A stretch of 64,000 nt of DNA from Protonemura montana (lineage: Eukaryota; Arthropoda; Insecta; Plecoptera; Nemouridae), in the NCBI GenBank assembly GCA_947568835.1, contig OX387611.1, forward strand, positions 10,353,850-10,417,849, given 5' to 3'. Below the pieces are notes generated by a model, which did not search any database, was not told the origin of the DNA, and saw only the letters and a list, made by a program, of their open reading frames with translations. The position numbers and the translations under genes are program-made. This document shows positions 41,140 through 53,800 of the stretch, in pieces (the stretch's first letter is position 1; every line of letters begins with the position of its first letter).

Positions 41140-44100
41140 TCAGGAGTGTGGTTGGATTTTTATCAGTGACATGTAAGACGAATACGACAACTTCATTACC
41201 TGAAATATAAACCAGCCACGAATATATAGGGTGCTTACTCAGGTCTATTGGAGTGGGCGCTTACTCAGGTCTATTGGAGTAGGAGCTTACTCAGGTCTAT
41301 TGGAGTGGGAGCTTACTCAGGTCTATTGGAGGTGGAGCTTACTCAGGTCTATTGGAGCGGGAGCTTACTCAGGTCTATTGGAGTGGGAGCTTACTCAGGT
41401 CTATTGGAGTGGGAGCGTACTTAGGTCTGTTGGAGTGGGAGCTTACTCAGGTCTATTGGAGTGGGTGCTTACTCAGGTCTATTGGAGTGGGAGCTTACTC
41501 AGGTCTATTGGCGTGGGTGCTTACTCAGGTCTATTGGAGGTGGAGCTTACTCAGGTCTATTGGAGTGGGAGCTTACTCAGGTCTATTGAAGTGGGAGCTT
41601 ACTCAGGTCTATTGGAGTGGGAGCTTACTCAGGTCTATTGGAGTGGGAGCTTACTCAGGTCTATTGGAGTGGGAGCTTACTCAGGTCTATTGGCGTGGGA
41701 GCTTACTCAGGTCTATTGGAGTGGGTGCTTACTCAGGTATATTGGAGTGGGAACTTACTCAGGTATATTGGAGTGGGTGCTTACTCAGGTCTATTGGAGT
41801 GGGAGCTTTCTCAGGTCTATTGGAGTGGGAACTTATTCAGGTATATTGGAGTGGGTGCTTACTCAGGTCTATTGGAGTGGGAGCTTACTCAGGTCTATTG
41901 GAGTGGGAGCTTACTCAGGTCTATTGGAGTAGGAGCTTACTCAGGTCTATTGGAGTGGGTGCTTACTCAGGTCTATTGGAGTGGGAGCTTACTCAGGTAT
42001 ATTGGAGTGGGTGCTTACTCAGGTCTATTGGAGTGGGAGCTTACTCAGGTTTTCTCCATTAGAACAAACCTTGTTCTTCGTTAAATATTGCCAAGGACTA
42101 ACTTATCAGAGGTTAGCACCGCAAAGTCGCAATTCGCAGTAGGTAATTAAAGTGGAGCCAATTCAATTCAATTCGGTTCTTTAAGAGCCAATTCTTTAAG
42201 AACCGCATTAATGCTTAATCAATGATTTGACATATTTATTGATCAACTGATTGAGCTACAGATTGGGATCAACTAATTGATTGAAGACTGGATCTATGTA
42301 AACTAGGATTGACTTCAGTAAAGTAGGTAAAATAATTAAAATTGACCTTCAATCGAAGGTGAAATTAATTCTTGTGCTGAATTCAAGTCGACCCTCATTA
42401 AACTTTAACTGTTCATACAATTATTATACCGTTTGTATGGTTTGATCAATAATAATATTTGCTTTCTTTATCTGTACTTTTGTAAAAACTCATCAAACTA
42501 TATATGTTTTTTTTGTGATTTTTCAATTTATGTTCATAATTTAAATTTTTATATGACTGTAAGATGCGTTGTATTATTGTAAGCTGTAAATAAACTGTGC
42601 AAGTGTCTGTAGATTCGTAAGATTAACAGAACATTAAAAAACAAAAGGACAACAAACAAGCAAACATTTTTAGATCGCCTGACTCTGATTGAAGCTGTCA
42701 AAAACATTGAATATGTTTTTCAGTGCAATCTTTTAATCGATGCGATAACCAATTATTTCGTTGTTTTTTATACTATAAATTATTCGTTCGTAATGAAAAG
42801 TTTTCAATAAAAACCAAGTCTTTTACCGAATAGAATGACTCCAGTGACAAAGGGAACCGCTTTCCAACAACTATGACCAGAGGCAAGTTACTCCTGGCGA
42901 TCATGATCCTCATCGAAAGCTTGAACCGAGTTGACATCTCGAACCAGTTGCTGCCAAAGATAGCGTCCCTGAGAATGTCGCTCTGGAACAGAAGCAATTG
43001 ACAGATGTGTCCTACTAAATAAAATAAATGTAACACAACTTAAATGGCGTTTTTAATTGGCTTATACCAGCTCAGGTTTAAATCATGCTTGATAACGGCA
43101 TAATCTCGACCGGGCTTGCACCAGCTCCGAGCGAGAGCGCTCCCACCCAATCATGTCATCACAAGATGTCAGTCTTTTCGTTTGATTTCCAATTGTACCG
43201 TCCAAATTCTCGAAACAAGAAAAGTGCACCGGGAGTGACTCGAGAGCGACCAGCTCTGCCAGTCGAACACGTGAAAGTTGCACTGGGGCAGAGTCATATG
43301 CCCAGTCAAACACGTGAAAGTTGCACTGGGACAGAGTCACATGCCCAGTCGAACACGTGAAAGTTGCACTGGGACAGAGTCACATGCCCAGTCGAACACG
43401 TGAAAGTTGCACTGGGACAGAGTCACATGCCCAGTCGAACACGTGAAAGTTGCACTGGGACAGAGTCACATGCCCAGTCGAACACGTGAAAGTTGCACTG
43501 GGACAGAGTCACATGCCCAATCGAACACGTGAAAGTTGCACTGGGACAGAGTCATATGCCCAGTCAAACACGTGAAAGTTGCACTGGGACAGAGTCACAT
43601 GCCCAATCAAACACGTGAAAGTTGCACTGGGACAGAGTCACATGCCCAGTCGAACACGTGAAAGGTGCACTGGGACAGAGTCACATGCCCAGTCGAACAC
43701 GTGAAAGTTGCACTGGGACAGAGTCACATGCCCAGTTGAACACGTGAAAGGTGCACTGGGACAGAGTCACATGCCCAGTTGAACACGTGAAAGTTGCACT
43801 GGGGCAGAGTCACATGCCCAGTTGAACACGTGAAAGTTGCACTGGGACAGAGTCACATGCCCAGTTGAACACGTGAAAGTTGCACTGGGGCAGAGTCACA
43901 TGCCCAGTTGAACACGTGAAAGTTGCACTGGGACAGAGTCACATGCCCAGTTGAACACGTGAAAGTTGCACTGGGACAAAGTCTGCATGGAACACGCAGA
44001 TTTCCCCCAATCCACACCCGGGACGCACTGGGGCAGCCAGTAAAATACGCCATTAATACCCCTTGTCCTGATTTTAGCGGACCGTTAACTGTGAACGCGA

Positions 44101-47100
44101 GTTCAACATCTTTTAAAGTCAGACGTATAATGTAAAGTTAATCACTTTGAGCGTAAAGCAACCATAAATCTAACATGATTTACAAAGAACTTTAAAAAAG
44201 CGAAGACTACATGTACCTCGATACAACTATTTTTGTCGTTAAGGAAGTTAATCAGTCGGGTTTTTTTTTCGGAAATAATTTCAAATTAACCCCATGACTC
44301 GGAATTGTAATGTCTAACTTATGTGGGATTTCAGAAAAAAATTCAAATATAAGTTTGAATGCTATCTCACAGAGACATCGGAAATTCACTGCATGTGATT
44401 GGAATTTGTCATAAAAATAGTTTCAATTCACACCTTAATTTGGAGGTGAGATTTTGTTAAAACTGGATAGAAGTGATACTGACCTCTGTGGTAATCATCT
44501 GGCCAAGCCAGCAGTACAGCCATTGGTTGCACAAACTCGCAGACAGCGGAAGAGCGAACAAGATCAGCTTCACGTCCAGCTCCTTCATCTGGAATTTGAA
44601 TTCATTCTGATCAATCAAGACGTATCAAAAGCTCTTCACTTACATTTTTATAAACATTAACATTTTACAACTGCGTATTCGACCGGCTGCCTCGGTGTGC
44701 ACTAGGAGCGATCTAAATGTTTGACTTAATATTTTACTCTGTCCCAGTGCAACTTTCACATGTTCGACTGGGCATGTGACTATGCCTCAGTGCAACTTTC
44801 ACGTGTTCGACTGGACATGTGACTCTGTCCCAGTGCAACTTTCACGTGTTCGAATGGACATGTGACTATGCCCCAGTGCAACTTTAACATTTTCGACTCA
44901 TCAACTAATAAATCTGCTTAAAAGTACATATTTTCTAGGGAATTCACTCCCTCAGAGTATGTTTTTATACAAATATACAAACACTGGTTATAGCTTTGAA
45001 GGGTTACTTTTCAAAATAGTTAGCTTGTGGATTTTTTTTATGTGTTGTTTGTAAGTGTAAGTAGATTTACCAAATTTGGGATCGCTTCTACGAAAATTTT
45101 AATTTATTTTCTAAAAAACACCGAAAAGAGCCTTGAGCATGCTCTTTTTAATCGCGTGTAAGTTTTAAATAAAATACATCATATTTCAACAGCGTCACTC
45201 AGTTGCCAAAAGTGTGATGAGTCATTTTGTTTTTGTTTCGTCGCGATCGGTTAAGTTGTTTGGCCGATTAGTTAAATCTAGCAAAATCCAGTTAAATTAA
45301 GCTCCCACTCCAATAGACCTGAGTAAGCACCCACTCCAATAGACCTGAGTAAGCACCCACACCAATAGACCTGAGTAAGCACCCACTCCAATAGACCTGA
45401 GTAAGCTCCCACTCCAATAGACCTGAGTAAGCTCCCACTCCAATAGACCTGAGTAAGCTCCCACTCCAATAGACCTGAGTAAGCTCCCACTCCAATAGAC
45501 CTGAGTAAGCTCCCACTCCAATAGACCTGAGTAAGCTCCTACTCCAATAGACATGAGTAAGCTCTCACTCCAAAAGACCTGAGTAAGCACCCACTCCAAT
45601 ATAACTATGAGTAGTACTCACACTAGTAACCAACACAATTGCCAGAATTGTAGGAGCGACAGACATGATGAATTGATTTAACATCAACAAATCAAAAGCT
45701 TCTTGGAACTTTGTGATGAAACTGAAACAAAAAATGGATGGTTAACATAACATTTAACTCACTCACGTTTAAAAAGGGGTCTTGAATCAATAAATGCATA
45801 TAAATATTTTAAGATTACATTAGGTCTACACACATTGGACATAGTAATAAGAACAACCTCAGGTCATTTAACCGTATAATTAAGTTTACATAGCAGATCT
45901 TACTTAGCGATTTAGATGTTATCATAAGGTTTGATATGGCAAGCAAAGAATTTTAGACTTTTGGCTGTTTGAAAAACATTTGAGTGCCTATGAGGGTCGA
46001 TCACGTAAAATTTTCAAAATTTTCACATGCCTAGTCGAAGAAGTAAAAATTGAACTAGGACAGAATCACATGCCCAGTCGAACACGTGAAAGTTGCACTG
46101 GGACTGAGTCACATGCCCAGTTGAACACCTGTAAGTTGTACTGGGACAGAGTCACATGCCCAGTCGAACACGTGAAAGTTGCACTGAGACAGAGTCACAT
46201 GCCCAGTTGAACACGTGAAAGTTGCACTGGGACAGAGTCACATGCCCAGTCGAACACGTGAAAGTTGCACTGAGACAGAGTCACATGCCCAGTCGAACAC
46301 GTGAAAGTTGCACTGGGACAGAGTCACATGCCCAGTCGAACACGTGAAAGTTGCACTGGGGCAGAGTCACATGCCCAGTCGAACACGTGAAAGTTGCACT
46401 GGGGCAGAGTCACATGCCCAGTTGAACACGTGAAAGTTGCACTGGGACAGAGTCACATGCCCAGTCGAACACGTGAAAGTTGCACTGAGACAGAGTCACA
46501 TGCCCAGTCGAACACATGAAAGTTGTACTGGGGCAGAGTCACATGCCCAGTCGAACACATGAAAGTTGTACTGGGACAGAGTCACATGCCCAGTCGAACA
46601 CGTGAAAGTTGTACTGGGGCGGAGACTAAAATAAATCAATCCCGTTGCACCTGAGGCGCATGGGGGCAGCCATTAAATTGCGTTATTTTGCCCCCTAGCC
46701 TTGGTTTTAGAGGGAAGCACTAAAAGTAATGGCATGCTCCAACAAGTTGACTACCAAATAACGTACACAAGAATTGATTGATGATGTTTTGCACAAAGTT
46801 TAAACCTTTGGTCAAGTTCTTGTAAGGTCAGTGGTATGGGCTCCAATATGTGCTCGTGTTTGGTGAGAATACCAAATCTGCTCGAATATATCCTCCCAAG
46901 CATCCGGTAGTCTTCTTTCACTTTCTCCGTTTTATTCTTGAAGTCGCAGTCATTTGGAGTCTTCGGGCGCCGTTTTGAATGCAAAAGCAATTTTTGTCGT
47001 TCAAGAAGAGAGTCTAATACCTGTCAACAAAAATTGTTTACATTATTTTGGTTCATCAACATTTTCAGAGCCTTCATTTGATTTTTGTATGTGCTTTTCG

Positions 47101-49940
47101 GTTATGCTCTGATTGGAGGAGGTCACGGCTTTTATAAGGGTTTGCATTCTCGACGCGTCTCTTGAAGAAGACCAGCCGTGTCTTGTCGAAACATCGCAGG
47201 TTCAAGCCCTTGTTAGCCCTAACAAGGGCTATAAACCGGTTACCTCTTTTAAACAGGTCCATACCGAACAGCATTACTTAATTTTAAATAAGTTTCTTAA
47301 AATCAAAGTTTTGGACGACAAAGGCATACTTTTTTTGTAGCATATTTAAGTTATGAAACTGACTTTTGAAAACTGGGCTTTTGAATGTTAAGTTTAATAA
47401 CAACATCTTCCTGTAATTCTCAACATGCTTGGTACTTGATTTACCCTTTATAAAGTGGCAGACATATGTGGTTAAAAATATCTTACATGAGTATTTTTAC
47501 TTAGCATTTAAATAACTAGCTTTAAATGTAAATATATATATATTTGAAAACTAATATCAAAGCTAGATAACGAACAGTCGTTCGTTCAAAAACCAAAGAA
47601 ACATGGTACCATATATGGTTACCATGACTGCACGGTTTGTTCGACTCGACCTCGCAATTTGTTAATTCTTAAAAAAGACGGAAACATTTTTTAGTGATCT
47701 TTTCTCAGCTGTAAATGGAAATTATTAACCAGAAAAATGAACGAACACTTAAAAAGATTGAGATGCAAAGATTGGCAGATAAACTTCTTATATGCTTGGT
47801 CAAATCTCAAAAAAAATGTACATTCTTTTCAATCTAGTGAATTTCAAAACAAAAGTTTGGATTATAGAATGTTTTTTGGTGTTTTTATAATTGGATTTTT
47901 AATATTTTTATAAAAAGATAACTGCCAGCTTTAGACTGATTTTGATGAAAACAGGTAATCAGATAATTTAATTTTAAAACTTTGAGCGTACCTCTGTCTT
48001 GGTTTGAAATCTCTGCGTTGTTTTTTCTTGCAGCGGCCTCTGGTTGAGCTGAGCTAGATTGTGGTTCAAAAGCTTAAACTGAGTAATAGCATGGACCATA
48101 TGCAACATCAAAAAACCATTTGCAAGCAAAATCAGGTTAAAACCTGCCACTACCGTCACGTTTATTGCAACGGTGGTCAAGTCGAAGTAAGGATGAGAGT
48201 TAAAGTTGAACGGAAACCAAGCTCTGAAATAAAAATAAAATCGATTTACTAAAAAAAGTTGGATTAAAAATGATTTTTCGACTTACGCCAACATAGCAGT
48301 ATAAACCGTTTCGACAAACGCATCATGCAAGCCAATTTATTAATTCCAATGACTCTTGGTCGGGGTTACTGCTTGGTGCTATTGTGGTGCTAGTTAGCAC
48401 GGTGCTACTGACAGTAATACCAGAGTTTCGAATCACCGCTCTAGGTCGGGGTTACTGCTTGGTGCTATGGTGGAGCTAGTTAGTACGGTGCTACTGACAG
48501 TAATACCAGGGTTACGAATCACCGCTCTAGGTCGGGGTTACTGCTTGGTGCTAAAGTGGTGCTAGTTAGCACGGTGCTACTGACAGTAATACCAGGGTTA
48601 CGAATCACCGCTCTAGGTCGGGGTCACTGCTTGGTGCTATGGTGGAGCTAGTTAGCACGGTGCTACTGACAGTAATACCAGGGTTACGAATCACCGCTTC
48701 AGGTCGAGGTTACTACTTAGTGCTATGGTGGAGCTAGTTAGTACGGTGCTACTGACAGTAATACCAGGGTTACGAATCACCGCTCTAGGTCGGGGTTACT
48801 GCTTGGTGCTATGGTGGTGCTAGTTAGCATGGTGCTACTGACATAATCTCTAGAGTTAACTCACTTGAACACAAACTTTTTTGTGATGTACGTAATACCA
48901 ATCATTCCACTTCCAGCAAGTACAAACGGCGCAAATCCACCAATGTAATATAAAACGCACATTTCGGCATATTTCTTTGCTTTGCGCGCGAGATCCTTTG
49001 GATGTTCTTCTAATTTTCGTCCACACTCCAACATGTTCTCCAAGGCCGTTAGGGCATCGACAAACCGCTGTCCTTTAAGCCTCATTACGCCAGCGTAGAG
49101 AATAAATAACAACATTACGCTGCCTGTCAAGGCTGGTTCAAGAATGTACATTATGGTGTCACCGTTTTTGTGATTTCTGTACGAGCTGATGTATCCAATG
49201 GTAGCAAAGAATGGACACAGGACAAAGATCAACGTTATTGTCAATGCTTTTCCAAAAATTGATAGACGCCCGGGTTTAACCTTCGTATCGGTCCACAAAC
49301 CTGCCAATCAGAACGAGTAATTAATAGGTGCCGTTTTTTTTTTTAGCATTGCATAATTATTCAATCGTTAAAGATGAGGCTCAGAATGCAGCGTTCTTCT
49401 AAGTGATTTTGTCATTAGCCTAATCGACGAAACAGATTTAGAATTTTAATTCCTTAAGAATGTATTAGTGTTGGCTCCAAATTGACTATTTTTACCAATA
49501 TCTAGATCAAAATGGCATCAAAAATAATCTACGACAATTTTTCTTCATTAATTATCAATATACCTTTCACGAAGAAGATTTATAAATAGATATAAATCTT
49601 TACACTCTGGTTTATTTATCAATATTTATGGATATTTGATGTTTTTATTAAGTTCAACTGTTTTATTAGCTACTACTTCCAAGTGTTTCCGGCTCGTTTT
49701 CTAAGCAGAATGGTTTATCATTGCTGGTGGAACCTTTACTTGGCTTCACCTTAATATCAACGGTGATATCCAGACAATCACTGTTATAAATAACTGAAAA
49801 CAAAACTCACCCAAGAAATTCAGAACTGTTACAAACACACTGGTATAATCCGTCTCATCACTTCGCCACTTTTGAAACGTAGCCAATTTCTGTCGAAACG
49901 TTTTTCTAAAACCCATCGCTTCTGCAAGGAACTCGACCAC
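41140..49940 (-). CDS. Odorant receptor A (insect 7tm_6 family), eight exons, 496 aa
   Basis: Minus-strand exons: 49940-49811, 49300-48865, 48223-47992, 47020-46767, 45721-45622, 44606-44484, 42982-42827, 41199-41140 (stop TGA). All introns are GT-AG and phases join cleanly. Insect odorant receptor landmarks: FVF-KAWFPFNFNSHP across exons 2/3, HHQSIL at the end of exon 4, LYCWLGQMITTE closing exon 6, SNWFEMS and RFPLSLESFYS in exon 7, and VMKLSYSSYMSL in the last exon. About seven hydrophobic segments are visible; the family has an inverted topology and works with the co-receptor Orco as an odour-gated channel. At 496 aa it is longer than the usual 370-450, mainly from the loop coded by exon 4 (267-350). 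The exon 6 start has an in-frame alternative 18 bp downstream. A possible AATAAA signal is at 41021-41016. Odorant unknown. Confidence 0.85.
41229..42050 (+). repeat. 26-bp tandem array, about 31 copies (intron 7 of gene A)
   Basis: Unit GGTCTATTGGAGTGGGAGCT plus TACTCA. It begins about 30 bp upstream, in gene sense, of the last exon's acceptor. The same unit forms arrays at 45299 (reverse), 51003 (same orientation) and 55724 (reverse). All frames on the plus strand are open because the unit lacks stops there; these frames are not genes. Confidence 0.97.
42051..42826 (-). other. Intron 7 remainder, gene A
   Basis: AT-rich intron sequence, alignable by eye with 53410-53780 of gene B (for example GAACAAACCTTGTTCTTCGT and GCAATTCGCAGTA). 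No further feature. Confidence 0.4.
43090..44100 (-). repeat. 43-bp array element in intron 6 of gene A (head, about 17 units, tail)
   Basis: Head at 43090-43256, array 43257-43985, tail 43986-44100 (CACACCCGGGACGCACTGGG ... GTAAAATACGCCATTAATAC). The counterpart in gene B is 54050-54920, so the element predates the gene duplication. Confidence 0.9.
44737..44895 (+). repeat. Short 43-bp array, about 3.5 copies, opposite orientation (intron 5 of gene A)
   Basis: Same unit as the intron 6 array but reversed relative to it, with some decay. No counterpart seen at the equivalent place in gene B. It is preceded by a tail-like GTATTCGACCGGCTGCCTCG. Confidence 0.85.
45299..45600 (-). repeat. 26-bp tandem array, about 11.5 copies (intron 5 of gene A)
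   Basis: Reverse-oriented relative to the intron 7 array. In gene sense it starts about 22 bp after the exon 5 donor (45622). The gene B equivalent has expanded to about 101 copies. Confidence 0.97.
46010..46720 (-). repeat. 43-bp array element in intron 4 of gene A (about 14 units and tail)
   Basis: Decayed left units, array to 46625, then tail (CACCTGAGGCGCATGGGGGC ... TTAAATTGCGTTATTTTG) running to within about 50 bp of the exon 4 donor at 46767. Equivalent to 58970-60060 in gene B; the head segment seen there is not clear here. Confidence 0.85.
48345..48850 (-). repeat. 86-bp tandem array, about 5.8 copies (intron 2 of gene A)
   Basis: Unit includes GGTCGGGGTTACTGCTTGGT, GCTAGTTAGCACGGTGCTAC and CAGTAATACCAGGGTTACGA. 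It starts about 15 bp after the exon 2 donor, in gene sense. Gene B has about 12 copies at the same place. Confidence 0.95.
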
Positions 49941-50827
49941 AAAATGTACGCAAAATGACTTGGGAAATTTTGACTTGATTTAGGTTACCAAACAACGACA
50001 TGTGAAATTATCGATTGAAATGAAATATTTAAAGGAAAGTAAAACTTCTTCAAATTTTTAGGGTTCAAAGGAACAAAGGGTCTTGTAACTTATGTATTAG
50101 ATTGAGAAAGAAACGAACCGTCTTCAAAGAAACATAATACAATTTTAATACATTATTTTTTCCTTGTTAATAGTTGATGACTTCTCACTATCCAACTGTT
50201 GCCACATTGTTAATAAATCTCCGTGTCAAACCGTATTGAAATATTAAAAAAAAAAATCAAACACACCCCATCACATAAACCATGTTAGGTAAACGTTGTT
50301 GGAACATTCGATCCTGTTTAGTACATTTTTTAAGGGAAATGATTTTTTCAGTCGTCTTTATGCGCACTGGCCCTACCGTACAATTTGCATAACCAGTTTT
50401 TATCAAAAAAACTTAAACTACAAGTGCAAATTAAGTTGTAAATAAATCAATAGGATCAGAGAAATAACACAATGTGACAGGAACCAAGACTATTTATTTA
50501 TTGGACATTATTGATTGCGATAAAATTTAACTGTTTTTTGGATGTACCAACGAACAAAATATTTTTTTTCTCTAAAAGAAACATTTACTGTTATCACCAT
50601 TTTTTTTTAAACATTTTTTTTGTGCAACTTTATACATAGTTTAGTAATTTTTACATTAGCAAATTCATTTTAAATAATACTATATTTATACATAAATATA
50701 AATTTACAATCCCTACATTAACACTATACATTTTTTTAATTAAACATAATACGACATAGCAGTGAATTGGTGCAAAATTTGCTCAAATTGTGAAACAAAC
50801 GTGTAATTTGTGAATTTAAGAAGAGTT
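49941..50827 (-). other. Intergenic spacer between odorant receptors B and A
   Basis: About 890 bp separates the stop of gene B (50828) from the start of gene A (49940). It should hold the B polyadenylation signal and the A promoter. AT-rich; I do not identify either with confidence. Confidence 0.4.
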
Positions 50828-53800
50828 TTAAGACGTGTGATTCTCAGGTAATTTATTGAATGTTTCAATATCCATCAAAGACATATAAGACGAGTACGAC
50901 AACTTGATCACCTGAAACACAATAATAGTCACAGCTTTAAATTACAGTTATAATATTTACAGACAGTAAAGGCTGTTCTATCGAGAGCTTATTCAGAACT
51001 ACTGGAGTGGGAGCTTACTCAGGTGTATTGGAGTGGGAGCTTACTCAGGTCTATTGGAGTGGGAGCTTACTCAGGTGTATTGGAGTGGGAGCTTACTCAG
51101 GTGTATTGGAGTGGGAGCTTATTCAGAACTACTGGAGAGGAAGCTTACTCAGGTCTATTGGAGTGGGAGCTTACTCAGGTGTATTGGAGTGGGAGCTTAC
51201 TCAGGTGTATTGGAGTGGGAGCTTACTCAGGTCTATTGGAGTGGGAGCTTACTCAGGTCTATTGGAGTGGGAGCTTACTCAGGTGTATTGGAGTGGAAGC
51301 TTACTCAGGTGTATTGGAGTGGGAGCTTATTCAGAACTACTGGAGAGGAAGCTTACTCAGGTCTATTGGAGTGGGAGCTTACTCAGGTGTATTGGAGTGT
51401 GAGCTTACTCAGGTCTATTGGAGTGGGAGCTTACTCAGGTCTATTGAAGTGGAAGCTTACTCAAGTCTATTGAAGTGGGAGCTTACTCAGGTCTATTGGA
51501 GTGGGAGCTTACTCAGGTGTATTGGAGTGGGAGCTTACTCAGGTCTATTGGAGTGGGAGCTTACTCAGGTGTATTGGAGTGGGAGCTTACTCAGGTGTAT
51601 TGGAGTGGGAGCTTATTCAGAACTACTGGAGAGGAAGCTTACTCAGGTCTATTGGAGTGGGAGCTTACTCAGGTGTATTGGAGTGGGAGCTTACTCAGGT
51701 GTATTGGAGTGGGAGCTTACTCAGGTCTATTGGAGTGGGAGCTTACTCAGGTCTATTGGAGTGGGAGCTTACTCAGGTGTATTGGAGTGGAAGCTTACTC
51801 AGGTGTATTGGAGTGGGAGCTTATTCAGAACTACTGGAGAGGAAGCTTACTCAGGTCTATTGGAGTGGGAGCTTACTCAGGTGTATTGGAGTGGGAGCTT
51901 ACTCAGGTCTATTGGAGTGGGAGCTTACTCAGGTCTATTGAAGTGGAAGCTTACTCAAGTCTATTGAAGTGGGAGCTTACTCAGGTCTATTGGAGTGGGA
52001 GCTTACTCAGGTCTATTGGAGTGGGAGCTTACTCAGATCTATTGGAGTGGGAGCTTACTCAGGTCTATTGGAGTGGGAGCTTACTCAGGACTATTGGAGT
52101 GGGAGCTTACTCAGGTCTATTGGAGTGGGAGCTTACTCAGGTCTATTGGAGTGGGAGCTTACTCAGGTCTATTGGAGTGGGAGCTTACTCAGGTATATTG
52201 GAGTGGGAGCTTACTCAGGACTATTGGAGTGGGAGCTTACTCAGGTCTATTGGAGTGGAAGCTTACTCAGGTCTATTTGAGTGGAAGCTTACTCAGGTCT
52301 ATTGGAGTGGGAGCTTACTCAGGTCTATTGGAGTGGGAGCTTACTCAGGTCTATTGTAGTGGGAGCTTACTCAGGTCTATTGGAGTGGGAGCTTACTCAG
52401 ATCTATTGGAGTGGGAGCTTACTCAGGTCTATTGGAGTGGGAGCTTACTCAGGTCTATTGGAGTGGGAGCTTACTCAGGTCTATTGGAGTGGGAGCTTAC
52501 TCAGGTCTATTGGAGTGGGAGCTTACTCAGAACTACTTGAGTGGGAGCTTACTCAGGTATATTGGAGTGGGAGCTTACTCAGGTCTTTTGGAGTGGGAGC
52601 TTACTCAGGTCTATTGGAGTGGGAACTTACTCAGGTCTATTGGAGTGGGACCTTACTCAGGTCTATTGGAGTGGGAGCTTACTCAGGTCTATTGGAGTGG
52701 GAGCTTACTCAGGTCTTTTGGAGTGGGAGCTTACTCAGGTCTATTGGAGTGGGAACTTACTCAGGTCTATTGGAGTGGGACCTTACTCAGGTATATTGGA
52801 GTGGGAACTTACTCAGGTCTATTGGAGTGGGAGCTTACTCAGGTCTATTGGAGTGGGTGCTTACTCAGGTCTATTGGAGTGGGAGCTTACTCAGGTCTAA
52901 TGGAGTGGGTGCTTACTCAGGTCTATATCTAAATTTACTGGTTACAACTAATCGGCCAAAACACTTGTCCGATCACGACGAAACAAAAGCAAGGCGACTC
53001 ATCAAATTACTAACAACAGAGACATACTGTTCATTACGTGTATTAAACATCTTAACTAATTTTCCTGAGTTAAATAAACAAAAGTGGAGGAAAAAGGTTA
53101 ATCAGGAAAGTAAGGTTCAATTTTCCTCCATTAGAACAAACCTTTTTTTTTAGAAAAACTATTTGAACTGGGTTTTGAATGCTAAGTAAAGGGCTACTAA
53201 ATTTTCCGACGTTTCGTAACATATACTAGTTACTTCTTCAGAGGTTTGAGCAGTCCTTGAGCAGCAAACCTCTGAAGAAGTAACTAGTATATGTTACGAA
53301 ACGTCGGGAAATTTAGTAGCCCTTTACTTAGCATTCAAAACCCAGTTCAAATAGTTTTTCTAAAAACTTGTGCTAAGGATAAATAAGTAGACATGAGTCT
53401 AAAAACCATCATAAAGAACAAACCTTGTTCATCGTTAAATATTGCCTTGAACTAACTTATCAGAGGTAAGCATAGCGAACTCGCAATTCGCAGTAATTAC
53501 AGTGGAGCTATTTTAAGAACCTTGTTAATTGTTAGTCATTGATTCGACATAAATAGTGATCGATTGATTGATCGGGATCGAATAGATCCATCATCCGCAA
53601 TAAACTAGACTTAAGTTATATTTCTAGATCAATTGAAGACGCTTAAAGTTGTCAAAAACAAACATATTTTTTCAGTTCAAGCTTTTAATCGATGTTTTAA
53701 CCTATTATTTCGGTTATTTTTTCAGTCAATTATTCGTTCGTAATTAAAAAGTATTCATTAAAAAAACTCAAATCTTTTACCGAATAGAATGACTCCAGTG

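Noticed and set aside
48285-48340. Possible extra odorant receptor exon in intron 2 (also 62225-62290 in gene B) with a GTAAGT/GTTAGT donor
   Set aside because: Exon 2 joins directly and in phase to the KAWFPF exon, giving the canonical family motif. The extra piece has no acceptor in the right phase and would disturb it.
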